Below are positions 1 to 6,086 of a stretch of DNA of 6,808 bases, piece by piece. A model generated the notes under the pieces. The model did no database searches. It had not been told where the DNA came from and saw only the letters and a list, made by a program, of their open reading frames with translations. Origin of the DNA: Promethearchaeota archaeon (GTDB lineage Archaea > Asgardarchaeota > Lokiarchaeia > Sigynarchaeales > SOKP01); assembly GCA_016839845.1 (NCBI GenBank), contig JAEOTL010000231.1:1-6808 (forward strand), given 5' to 3'. The first letter of the stretch is position 1, and every line of letters starts with the position of its first letter. The position numbers and the translations under genes were made by a program.

Positions 1-1185
1 AATATTAAAAGTAACGTACATTGGGTAGGTAAAGTCGATTGGGAATTAAGAAAGTTCCATGGAAATGAATATTCTACACATAGAGCCACAACTTATAATT
101 CATATCTAATTAAAGAAGAAAAAATAGCATTAATCGATACGGTCTGGCTACCTTATTCAAAAGAATTTGTAAAAAACCTCTCACATGAAGTTGATTTAAA
201 TAAAATCGATTATGTTATAGCAAATCACGCTGAAATCGATCACAGTGGAGCACTCCCTGAACTTATGGAAAGAATTCCAGAAGTTCCTATATACTGTACC
301 AAGAATGGCGTCCAATCATTAAAAGGACACTATCATAAAAACTGGAATTTCCAAGTAGTAAAAACCGGGGATAAATTAAGTCTAGGAAATGGCAAGGAAT
401 TGATATTTGTTGAGATGAGAATGCTCCATTGGCCTGACAGTATGGCATGCTACTTAACTGGAGATAATATTTTGTTTAGTAACGATGCTTTTGGGCAACA
501 CTACGCAAGTGAACATATGTATAACGATCTAGTTGACCAAAACGAACTCTTTAATGAGTGCATAAAGTATTACGCCAATATTCTCACACCGTTTAGTGCA
601 CTCGTAGATAAAAAAATTAAAGAAGTTCTTGATCTTAAAATTCCGATAGATATCATTGCAACGAGTCATGGTGTTATTTGGAGAGATAATCCCACTCAAA
701 TAGTTGAGAAATACATAGAATGGTCGAATGATTACCAAGAAAATCAGATAACAATTTTCTATGATACCATGTGGCAAGGAACGCGTAGGATGGCAGATTC
801 CATTGCTAAAGGAATTGGTGAAGTCGATCCACAAATTAGAATCAAAATCTTCAATGCGACAAATACTGATAAAAATGATTTAATTACTGAGGTGTTTAAA
901 TCCAAGGCAATCCTTGTTGGTTCCCCCACTATTGGTAAAGGAATTCTCTCTTCTATAGCAGAGATTATGGAAATTATTAAGGGATTGCGATTTAAAAATA
1001 AAAGGGCAGCTTCATTTGGTTGCTATGGCTGGAGTGGTGAGTCTGTTAAGATTTTAACAAATTATCTAGAAAATTCAGGATTTTTAATTATAAACGAAGG
1101 AATTCGTGCTATGTGGAATCCTGATGATGATGCTATAGCAGAATGTATTGAATTTGGTAGAAAAGTTGCAGCACAGATCAAATAA
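1..1185 (+). CDS. Flavodiiron protein (A-type flavoprotein, FprA-like O2/NO reductase), 5'-partial
   Basis: Flavodiiron proteins reduce O2 to water and/or NO to N2O in the cytoplasm of anaerobes. They take electrons from rubredoxin, NADH-linked partners or, in methanogens, F420H2. The frame is open from base 1 with no start codon, so the first few residues lie outside the window; 394 residues are visible. Residues about 1-245 are the metallo-beta-lactamase-like domain, with all diiron ligands present: H76, E78, D80 and H81 (in NHAEIDH), H143 (MLHWPDSM), D162 (NDAFGQH) and H223 (TSHGVIW). These spacings match Moorella FprA from memory, with an offset of about five residues. Residues about 251-394 are a flavodoxin-like FMN domain (YDTMW near 254, GSPT at 307, GCYGWSG at 340). 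No rubredoxin or flavin-reductase extension follows, so this is the minimal class A form. The ATG at 265 is internal, since it would remove half of the iron site. The stop abuts the next gene's ATG, indicating co-transcription. The electron donor cannot be told from the sequence. Confidence 0.95.
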   Translation, partial: NIKSNVHWVGKVDWELRKFHGNEYSTHRATTYNSYLIKEEKIALIDTVWLPYSKEFVKNLSHEVDLNKIDYVIANHAEIDHSGALPELMERIPEVPIYCTKNGVQSLKGHYHKNWNFQVVKTGDKLSLGNGKELIFVEMRMLHWPDSMACYLTGDNILFSNDAFGQHYASEHMYNDLVDQNELFNECIKYYANILTPFSALVDKKIKEVLDLKIPIDIIATSHGVIWRDNPTQIVEKYIEWSNDYQENQITIFYDTMWQGTRRMADSIAKGIGEVDPQIRIKIFNATNTDKNDLITEVFKSKAILVGSPTIGKGILSSIAEIMEIIKGLRFKNKRAASFGCYGWSGESVKILTNYLENSGFLIINEGIRAMWNPDDDAIAECIEFGRKVAAQIK

Positions 1186-1926
1186 ATGATGGATATGAAA
1201 TTATTTACCAAAGTTGAGGGAAACAATATCCCAATAGTTTCGACGGGAGTATCTCCCTTTGCAGGTTCTGGGCAATTCGGGAAAATGGCTCCTATATATC
1301 GTAAAAAGTTTTTCAATGATGCTGATGCGATGCTTGAAATCATGGAGGCTTGTTATGAGAGTGGGGGACGGGGGATCGGAGCGATACCATTTGGCAAGGT
1401 AACAGAGGCTGTTAAGGTCATGAAGGAAACTCATGATGATTATATAATTACAGGCTCTACCTTACCAGGTAATCTTCCTGATCCAGGTATTGAGCAATTA
1501 ATTGATCTCGATGCCAGAATTATCTTTGTACATGCTTCCATTTCAGATAAAAAAAACGAAAGGGTAATTAAATTGTTAGAAGAGATATCTTCTCGTGGAG
1601 TAATTCCTGGTCTTGCTGTTCATAATCCCATTTCAACTTTAAAGTATGTATTTGAGAATAATATTAATGCAAAAGCTTTCCTGGTCCCATTTAATGCCAA
1701 TGGAATGATGATGGGAAATCAAAAGAAACTTGAAGATATTATCGATAAAACTGTGGATAAAGCGTTTATGGCAATGAAAACTCTAGCCGCAGGAAAAATA
1801 GAACCTACTAAGGCATATGAGTATATCTCTCAACATAATATATGTGCTGTAGTAATTGGTATGGTTGAAGTTAAAGAAGCCCAGATATCCACTAAGACAG
1901 CGTTAAAAGCTTTTCAAAAAAAGTAA
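1186..1926 (+). CDS. Uncharacterised TIM-barrel-like protein (distantly aldo/keto-reductase-like)
   Basis: This is a 246-residue protein of unknown function. Regularly alternating strand and helix segments suggest a (beta/alpha)8 barrel: TGVSPFAGSGQFG at 20-32, RGIGAIPF at 62-69, an FVHAS strand at 114-118, IPGLAVHNP at 140-148, VPFNANGMMMG at 167-177 and CAVVIGM at 220-226. The C-terminal pattern, a helix followed by AVVIGM and a charged helix, recalls the end of aldo/keto reductases. I cannot identify the aldo/keto-reductase catalytic Tyr/Lys/His set, so reductase activity is not claimed. From memory, proteins starting with a similar GQFG segment occur unannotated in methanogens and Thermococcales. 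The first ATG directly follows the TAA of the flavodiiron gene, with in-frame ATGs at 1189 and 1195 as alternative starts. The 0-nt spacing points to one mRNA and probable translational coupling with the flavodiiron gene. The gene ends 5 nt before the stop of the convergent helicase. A redox-linked or stress role is inference from context only. Confidence 0.75.
   Translation: MMDMKLFTKVEGNNIPIVSTGVSPFAGSGQFGKMAPIYRKKFFNDADAMLEIMEACYESGGRGIGAIPFGKVTEAVKVMKETHDDYIITGSTLPGNLPDPGIEQLIDLDARIIFVHASISDKKNERVIKLLEEISSRGVIPGLAVHNPISTLKYVFENNINAKAFLVPFNANGMMMGNQKKLEDIIDKTVDKAFMAMKTLAAGKIEPTKAYEYISQHNICAVVIGMVEVKEAQISTKTALKAFQKK
1905..1922 (-). terminator. Possible T-run terminator for the helicase gene
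   Basis: On the minus strand a run of seven T (1922 down to 1916) begins 10 nt after the helicase stop. It is followed by the palindrome AAAAGCTTTT (1905-1914). It lies within the last codons of the convergent TIM-barrel gene. A T-tract is the expected archaeal termination signal. The palindrome comes after the T-run, so this is not a bacterial-type hairpin terminator. Confidence 0.4.
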
Positions 1927-1931
1927 TTAAT

Positions 1932-3095
1932 TTAATAGAATGGGTTATGATATCTTTTTTGCTCTTGTTGCTGCCGTTGGGTTACGTATAAAGTTTTTTG
2001 TCGAATTTCTTTGTCAATTAATCCCTCAATATTACAGAGATATTCATATTCATCTTTTAGACAGAGAGTAATCGCAACACCTTTTTTACTCATTCGAGAT
2101 GTCCTCCCAATTCGATGAACATAAACATCTGGGTATTTAGGAACATCGTAATTTATGACATGAGAAATGTTGTCAATGTCTAAACCTCTTGCCGCAACAT
2201 CAGTGGCAATAAGCATATTAATTTTATGATCCCGAAATCCTTTAAGGATCCTCTCTCGTTGAGCCTGCGAAAGATCCCCAGAAATAATATTCACCCGATA
2301 ATCAAAATTACGGGTTGTTTTCAGTTTATTTGAAAGCCATGCGGCAGTTTTTTTAGTATTTACAAAAACCAGTGCATGCTCTGGTTTTTCTCGTCTCAAA
2401 ATCTTTAGAAATGTCCGAAACTTTTCTTGAAATCGATCAATCATATAATAGAATTGTTTTGTGCTCCCAACTGTTAAATTATCTCTACTTAAATTAATAA
2501 ATTCGAACTGATTTCTCGAAAATTTTTTAACTAATTCTCTAATTTCAGAATAAAGAGTAGCAGAAAATAAGAGGAACTGGTATTCGGTTCTTATCTGATT
2601 TAAGATGTATTTAACATCTGGAGCGAACCCCATATCCCATAGTCGGTCACATTCATCTAGAACTACAAATCTTATGTTTTTGAGCTGCAAGTTCCTTCGT
2701 TTGTAAAGATCAATAATCCTTCCGGGAGTCCCTACGATTATGTTAACCCCTCGATCTAACTTACTTATTTGGTTATTAATCGAGACACCCCCATATATCG
2801 TCATAGATTTAACTCTTGGATTTCTTAAATCATTTATAACACCATCAATCTGTTTCGCAAGCTCCCTTGTTGGGGCCAATATAAGAGCTTCGTTATTAAC
2901 ATACTTTAAACGTTCAATAATAGGAAGAACAAAAGCTAAAGTTTTTCCACTCCCTGTTTTTGCTTGAGCCATAATATGTTGTCCCTTTAAAATTAACGGG
3001 ATCACTGCTTTTTGAACAGGGGTTGGTGATGTTATATTCAAATTCCGTAAAGCATTAGTATTCTTATCGCTAATGCCTAAATCTTTAAAATTCAG
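1932..3095 (-). CDS. DEAD-box family ATP-dependent RNA helicase (DECD variant), probable CTG start
   Basis: This is a cytoplasmic superfamily 2 helicase core that unwinds or remodels RNA duplexes using ATP, with roles such as ribosome assembly or mRNA turnover. In the 387-residue model the motifs run in order: F3 and Q28 (Q motif, PTPVQ at 24-28), motif I AKTGSGKT at 45-52, PTRELA at 75-80, TPGR at 123-126, motif II DECD at 147-150, SAT at 178-180, ATDVAARGLDID at 297-308 and HRIGRTSR at 327-334. Motif II has Cys where Ala is usual, as in eukaryotic UAP56/Sub2. The last 40 or so residues are a short basic, Gln-rich tail. The nearest candidate start, TTG at 3041, begins mid-Q-motif. The open frame continues 5' and adds NFKDLGISDK and so on, placing the conserved Phe at exactly the spacing seen in E. 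coli RhlE. A TGA at 3104-3102 limits the gene, leaving CTG at 3095-3093 as the plausible start. Function is confident; the start is moderately so. Confidence 0.9.
   Translation of the reverse strand: MNFKDLGISDKNTNALRNLNITSPTPVQKAVIPLILKGQHIMAQAKTGSGKTLAFVLPIIERLKYVNNEALILAPTRELAKQIDGVINDLRNPRVKSMTIYGGVSINNQISKLDRGVNIIVGTPGRIIDLYKRRNLQLKNIRFVVLDECDRLWDMGFAPDVKYILNQIRTEYQFLLFSATLYSEIRELVKKFSRNQFEFINLSRDNLTVGSTKQFYYMIDRFQEKFRTFLKILRREKPEHALVFVNTKKTAAWLSNKLKTTRNFDYRVNIISGDLSQAQRERILKGFRDHKINMLIATDVAARGLDIDNISHVINYDVPKYPDVYVHRIGRTSRMSKKGVAITLCLKDEYEYLCNIEGLIDKEIRQKTLYVTQRQQQEQKRYHNPFY
1955..1960 (+). terminator. Possible T-run terminator for the flavodiiron/TIM-barrel unit
   Basis: Six consecutive T residues lie 29 nt past the TAA of the TIM-barrel gene, inside the 3' end of the convergent helicase gene. 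Archaeal RNA polymerase terminates at short T-runs without needing a hairpin, so this is a plausible stop site. There is no independent support. Confidence 0.35.
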
Positions 3096-3105
3096 TCTGT
3101 TTCAC

Positions 3106-3117
3106 AAATATATTTAT
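3106..3117 (-). promoter_or_regulatory. TATA-like box upstream of the helicase gene (candidate)
   Basis: The minus strand reads ATAAATATATTT just upstream of the helicase. It is a good archaeal TATA-box match, but its centre is only about 16 nt from the proposed CTG start. That would put the transcription start slightly inside the gene. A second candidate, ATTTATTTTAATG at 3150 to 3138, would give a leader of roughly 25 nt and fits the CTG start better. Confidence 0.35.
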
Positions 3118-3132
3118 CGTTTTTTTTCTCAC

Positions 3133-3161
3133 TATTTCATTAAAATAAATATTTCATTAAA
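3133..3161. repeat. Two direct copies of a 12-bp AT-rich sequence
   Basis: TATTTCATTAAA occurs at 3133-3144 and again at 3150-3161, with starts 17 bp apart, in the 101-bp gap between methyltransferase and helicase. One copy overlaps a candidate TATA element of the helicase. It could be a tandem operator or a chance duplication in AT-rich DNA. Confidence 0.5.
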
Positions 3162-3196
3162 GAAAAACATTATCATAAAATCATACCAAAGTCACA

Positions 3197-5389
3197 TTAA
3201 TTGAAAACGATTTCTGCTACTAGATCTTTAATTTTCATTAACTTTCTATTTATTAGGATTCTTACTTTTTCTGAAGTAATTTTCGGATTTTTAAGTGCTA
3301 ACTCATAGACTAATCCATGACATGTCTCTCCTTTTTTTGCTAATTTCCTGTGAATTGGATTATTCTTATCATAGATAGGAATAGGATACATAAATGGTCG
3401 TTTATGGATATGCCTTGAACTTTTTACGAGTTTTATATTTTTTGATAATTCAGGGGAATTTAAGATTGCTGACAAATAATATGCTTCCTCTTCTGAATTA
3501 GTAGAATAATAATAATTTTCGGAACCCACAATAATCGTTTGATTCTCATTGCTAATAACAGCTGCTTTTAAATTAGAGCCACTTGCATTATACACCATAG
3601 TATACGCTTGGTGATTGAGTTGTTTTTGTAGTTTGTTCCAGTAATTTAAATTTTCATATAAAGTTGCAATACTACTCGTTTCTTTTTTCATTTTCCTATA
3701 GAAATCGTTTACCTCATTATAGAAACCATAACCTTTCGGATAACGCTTAAGGTAGTCTAAGTCAAACTCAAAACGATCGTTTATTGGTAAAAATACATCT
3801 TTTAAGATTTTTATATGAAAAGGGATAAGATCTCTATTCAGGAATGTCTTGAATTGGAAGACTTTTTCAATTTCTCGGTTTTGGAAGCTAAATTCCCACT
3901 TCTTCTTGGATCTTGATAACACATCTGGATCAGTCGATATTACTAGTAGATCCTTCTTCTCTTCACTTATTTGAAAGAAGACCAGACTACGGGGAACTAA
4001 AGTGGCACCTTGATAAAATTTCTTTTTGTATGGACTACTATCAACTTGATTTGATCTCTTTAATTTATCGATAGGTAAAATCAGTTTTGCCCCGTCCCTT
4101 TCAATACTTAAGCTTGAATATAGTGTTTCCTTTGTAATCTCTAACTTATCGTCAAAAATCTTAGTTTTTATGGGATAACGACTCCCAATTAAAACGCTGT
4201 TCTTCAGACCAATGTATTCCCCTTTTAGACAGATATGGTTGACATTAAAAAAATAATTTTGAGGAAAATCCCAAATTTCCAGTTCTTTATTGAAGATTGA
4301 AAAAGCTCGAAACTTCGTACAATGATCCCCATTTAATACACTTTTCGGCATTACAAAAAAGATCGTCCCATTTTTTTTTAGAAAATTTACAGGAATAGCG
4401 TAAAAGAAAACTGCCGCCAATTCTATGTGAGTTATATATTGACTAGAAGGTTTAATCATCAATTCATCAGATAAATCCCTTATTCTCTTTTGATAATCTT
4501 TATCAAATAAATCTTTATAAGTGAGCCATGGTGGATTCCCAATCACTAAATCAAACGAGTTGAGCATCTTACTAAGATTTTCTTCTTTGTTCGTTTTGAC
4601 ATTATCAGGAAACAAAGCATCACAGAGAAATACATTAATTTGAGGGAAATTCTCATCTTCGATATCATAAGAATCTAAAAGTAGGAGTAAAATGTTGACT
4701 CTTGCTGTAATAATGGCTAAAGGATTTATATCTAAACCATAGACATTGGATATTGCCTTTAATTTTAACACTTGAGAATTATCAGAATTTAAAATTTCTG
4801 TAATGATGTTAATTAGGAAATTTCCCGAGCCACAGGAAGGATCTAAAACTTTTAGTCCAAATTCATAGACGTCTTGAATCATTCTTATCGTTAAATGTAA
4901 TGGTGTATAAAATTCACCTCCTTTGTGCCTTAAATCATGAACAAAAATTTGCTGATACAATTGACTTAATATGTCTTGTTTCCCGAATGTGAGGTCAGAC
5001 ACCTCCTTTAAAAATGTGGCAAATAACTTTTCTTCAAGGGGAGGCCAAAAAAAATATTCAAACTGGAAAATTCCTAATTCCTTAAGTCTTCTCCCCAAAG
5101 ATTCATCAAATATATCTTCATACTTGAGTTGTTTTTTTGCTCTAATCTTTAAGAGAATTAAGAATTGTAATACTAAAGCAAAATACGTATGTTCCAGAAA
5201 TAACTCAAAAGTAATGTTTTTACCATAAATTTGCGTAAAGGATTGTTTCCAATGATTAAAACTTAAATCATAAGTTTTTTCAGAAAGAGCACGATTTTTT
5301 AGGAATTCTATAAGATTATTATGTATCTTTGAGTTCAAACCAAATAGATTAGTTACTAATTCTGGATTTAAAAGCTGATTATTGCTCAT
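3197..5389 (-). CDS. N6-adenine-type DNA methyltransferase with C-terminal target-recognition region (orphan, type IIG/Eco57I-like)
   Basis: This protein is predicted to transfer a methyl group from S-adenosylmethionine to adenine in DNA at a specific site. In its 730 residues, 1-150 form a helical N-terminal domain. It is followed by GGEFYTP at 157-163 (motif X region), the SAM-binding motif I DPSCGSGNF at 183-191, YGLDINPLAI at 217-226, CDAL at 256-259 and the catalytic NPPW at 285-288. A later core strand is at about 341-350 (GTIFFVMPKS). Residues about 450-660 look like a target-recognition domain: GATLVPR at 461-467, then YYYSTNSEEEAYYLSAILNSP. A conserved basic HIHKRP segment is at 660-665. 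This gamma-class order is shared by type IIG enzymes, HsdM-like subunits and BREX PglX. No PD-(D/E)XK motif is visible at the N-terminus and no nuclease or HsdS/HsdR gene is adjacent, so it looks like a solitary methyltransferase. The ATG at 5389 lies about 22 nt from a strong TATA box, suggesting a leaderless mRNA. Confidence 0.9.
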   Translation of the reverse strand: MSNNQLLNPELVTNLFGLNSKIHNNLIEFLKNRALSEKTYDLSFNHWKQSFTQIYGKNITFELFLEHTYFALVLQFLILLKIRAKKQLKYEDIFDESLGRRLKELGIFQFEYFFWPPLEEKLFATFLKEVSDLTFGKQDILSQLYQQIFVHDLRHKGGEFYTPLHLTIRMIQDVYEFGLKVLDPSCGSGNFLINIITEILNSDNSQVLKLKAISNVYGLDINPLAIITARVNILLLLLDSYDIEDENFPQINVFLCDALFPDNVKTNKEENLSKMLNSFDLVIGNPPWLTYKDLFDKDYQKRIRDLSDELMIKPSSQYITHIELAAVFFYAIPVNFLKKNGTIFFVMPKSVLNGDHCTKFRAFSIFNKELEIWDFPQNYFFNVNHICLKGEYIGLKNSVLIGSRYPIKTKIFDDKLEITKETLYSSLSIERDGAKLILPIDKLKRSNQVDSSPYKKKFYQGATLVPRSLVFFQISEEKKDLLVISTDPDVLSRSKKKWEFSFQNREIEKVFQFKTFLNRDLIPFHIKILKDVFLPINDRFEFDLDYLKRYPKGYGFYNEVNDFYRKMKKETSSIATLYENLNYWNKLQKQLNHQAYTMVYNASGSNLKAAVISNENQTIIVGSENYYYSTNSEEEAYYLSAILNSPELSKNIKLVKSSRHIHKRPFMYPIPIYDKNNPIHRKLAKKGETCHGLVYELALKNPKITSEKVRILINRKLMKIKDLVAEIVFN

Positions 5390-5404
5390 TGTTTATTTAT
5401 CATT

Positions 5405-5416
5405 CTATATATATTA
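5405..5416 (-). promoter_or_regulatory. Archaeal TATA box of the methyltransferase gene
   Basis: The minus strand reads TAATATATATAG, centred about 22 nt upstream of the methyltransferase ATG. Archaeal transcription starts about 25 nt downstream of the TATA centre, so the transcript should begin at or within a few bases of the start codon. This agrees with the absence of a Shine-Dalgarno sequence. Confidence 0.6.
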
Positions 5417-5438
5417 AAAAACAAATAATAAAGAAAAA
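5416..5438 (-). terminator. T-rich termination region after the PLD-like gene
   Basis: The minus strand carries T5 (5438-5434) and T6 (5421-5416) tracts shortly after the PLD-like stop codon at 5446. Tandem T-tracts are the usual archaeal terminator. They directly abut the TATA box of the methyltransferase, suggesting separate transcripts for the two genes. Confidence 0.4.
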
Positions 5439-5445
5439 TGACTCT

Positions 5446-6006
5446 TTACTTTCTCATAAATGTTGGAAGCATGAAAGAAAATATCTGAGCAATTTTTCTT
5501 AGTTTGGCTTTTTCTTGTATTGTCGTAATAATTAAGATCGATTTCTCAAGTTCTTCTTTATCTAAAGACCCTCCCGAATATATCCCCTGCTCAGTATTGA
5601 AAAGCATTAGATATCTTACATTTGGGTTATTGATAATACTAATCCCCTCTGTGAGCTTTAGATCGTCATAAATAGGTCTATATTCTTTTGGTAAATTTCC
5701 TCGGTCATTCGTAATAATTAAAACAGGTATCCCTTTTTGAGTCACTCTTTTTAGTTCTATTGCGTAGAATTCATCAATTTTGGGAGTTACGATATTTAAT
5801 TGTTCCTTAGTTGAGGATATTAGATTTAATAATTGATCATTGAGAACATTTTTACTATCTTGGCTTCCAGAAGTCTCAATATTAAACATTCCAACTAGTG
5901 TCATAATTTTATTTTCTAATGAAGCGATTTCTTGTTTCAAACGCTTATTTTCTACACGCAATTCAAGCAATCTATTTTTTTCGCTCATTTTTACTTCAAT
6001 TTTCAT
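5446..6006 (-). CDS. Coiled-coil protein with degenerate phospholipase-D-like half domain
   Basis: This 186-residue soluble protein has no assigned function. Residues about 7-38 form a charged, leucine-rich coiled coil (LRVENKRLKQEI onwards), which suggests oligomerisation or partner binding. Residues about 55-165 resemble one PLD-like (HKD-type) domain: an N-terminal helix, an IVTP strand at 72-75, KGIPVLIITN at 91-100, GISIINNP at 121-128 and a final YLMLFNTEQGIYSGGS hairpin. Aligned to HxKx4Dx6GSxN, the positions hold Y132, M134, E139 and GSLD at 146-149. The His and Lys are missing, so nuclease or phospholipase activity is unlikely. Similar non-catalytic PLD-like domains serve as ligand or DNA-binding modules, for example in TrmB-type archaeal regulators, but no DNA-binding HTH is seen here. 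ATG at 6006 is the first start; ATG at 5988 (residue 7) is an alternative. The gene lies between the CHAT-like gene (80 nt) and the methyltransferase (56 nt), on the same strand. Confidence 0.65.
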   Translation of the reverse strand: MKIEVKMSEKNRLLELRVENKRLKQEIASLENKIMTLVGMFNIETSGSQDSKNVLNDQLLNLISSTKEQLNIVTPKIDEFYAIELKRVTQKGIPVLIITNDRGNLPKEYRPIYDDLKLTEGISIINNPNVRYLMLFNTEQGIYSGGSLDKEELEKSILIITTIQEKAKLRKIAQIFSFMLPTFMRK

Positions 6007-6034
6007 ATAATTCTTGTAATAATTATCATCAAAG

Positions 6035-6046
6035 CTATTAATAAAT
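6035..6046 (-). promoter_or_regulatory. TATA-like box of the PLD-like gene (candidate)
   Basis: The minus strand reads ATTTATTAATAG, centred about 35 nt upstream of the ATG at 6006. This would place the transcription start roughly 9 nt before that ATG. It sits in the 80-nt gap downstream of the CHAT-like gene. The gap has no strong T-tract, so read-through from the upstream gene is also possible. Confidence 0.4.
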
Positions 6047-6086
6047 CTTTATCATACTCTTTGTTTATACGTAAATAGAACTAGAT

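Noticed and set aside
265..1185. Flavodiiron gene starting at ATG 265
   Set aside because: The upstream in-frame sequence from base 1 encodes the conserved beginning of the family, including four iron ligands, so the gene starts before the window.
529..1434. Minus-strand open frames opposite the flavodiiron and TIM-barrel genes
   Set aside because: They lie antisense to well-supported genes, overlap one another, and show no recognisable motifs.
3120..3127. Run of eight T on the plus strand as a terminator
   Set aside because: No plus-strand gene ends nearby; both flanking genes are on the minus strand, where this is an A-run.
4971..5228. Plus-strand 85-codon frame inside the methyltransferase gene
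   Set aside because: It is antisense to conserved methyltransferase sequence, low in complexity and without any domain signal.
3197..5389. Complete type IIG restriction-modification enzyme
   Set aside because: The methyltransferase core and recognition region fit, but no PD-(D/E)XK or other nuclease motif can be seen in the N-terminal 150 residues.
1932..6006. Possible DISARM-like system (adenine methyltransferase, PLD protein, helicase on one strand)
   Set aside because: The helicase is a generic RNA DEAD-box enzyme, not a DrmA-type protein. The PLD-like protein is a short catalytically degenerate half domain, and no DrmB-like (DUF1998) gene is present.
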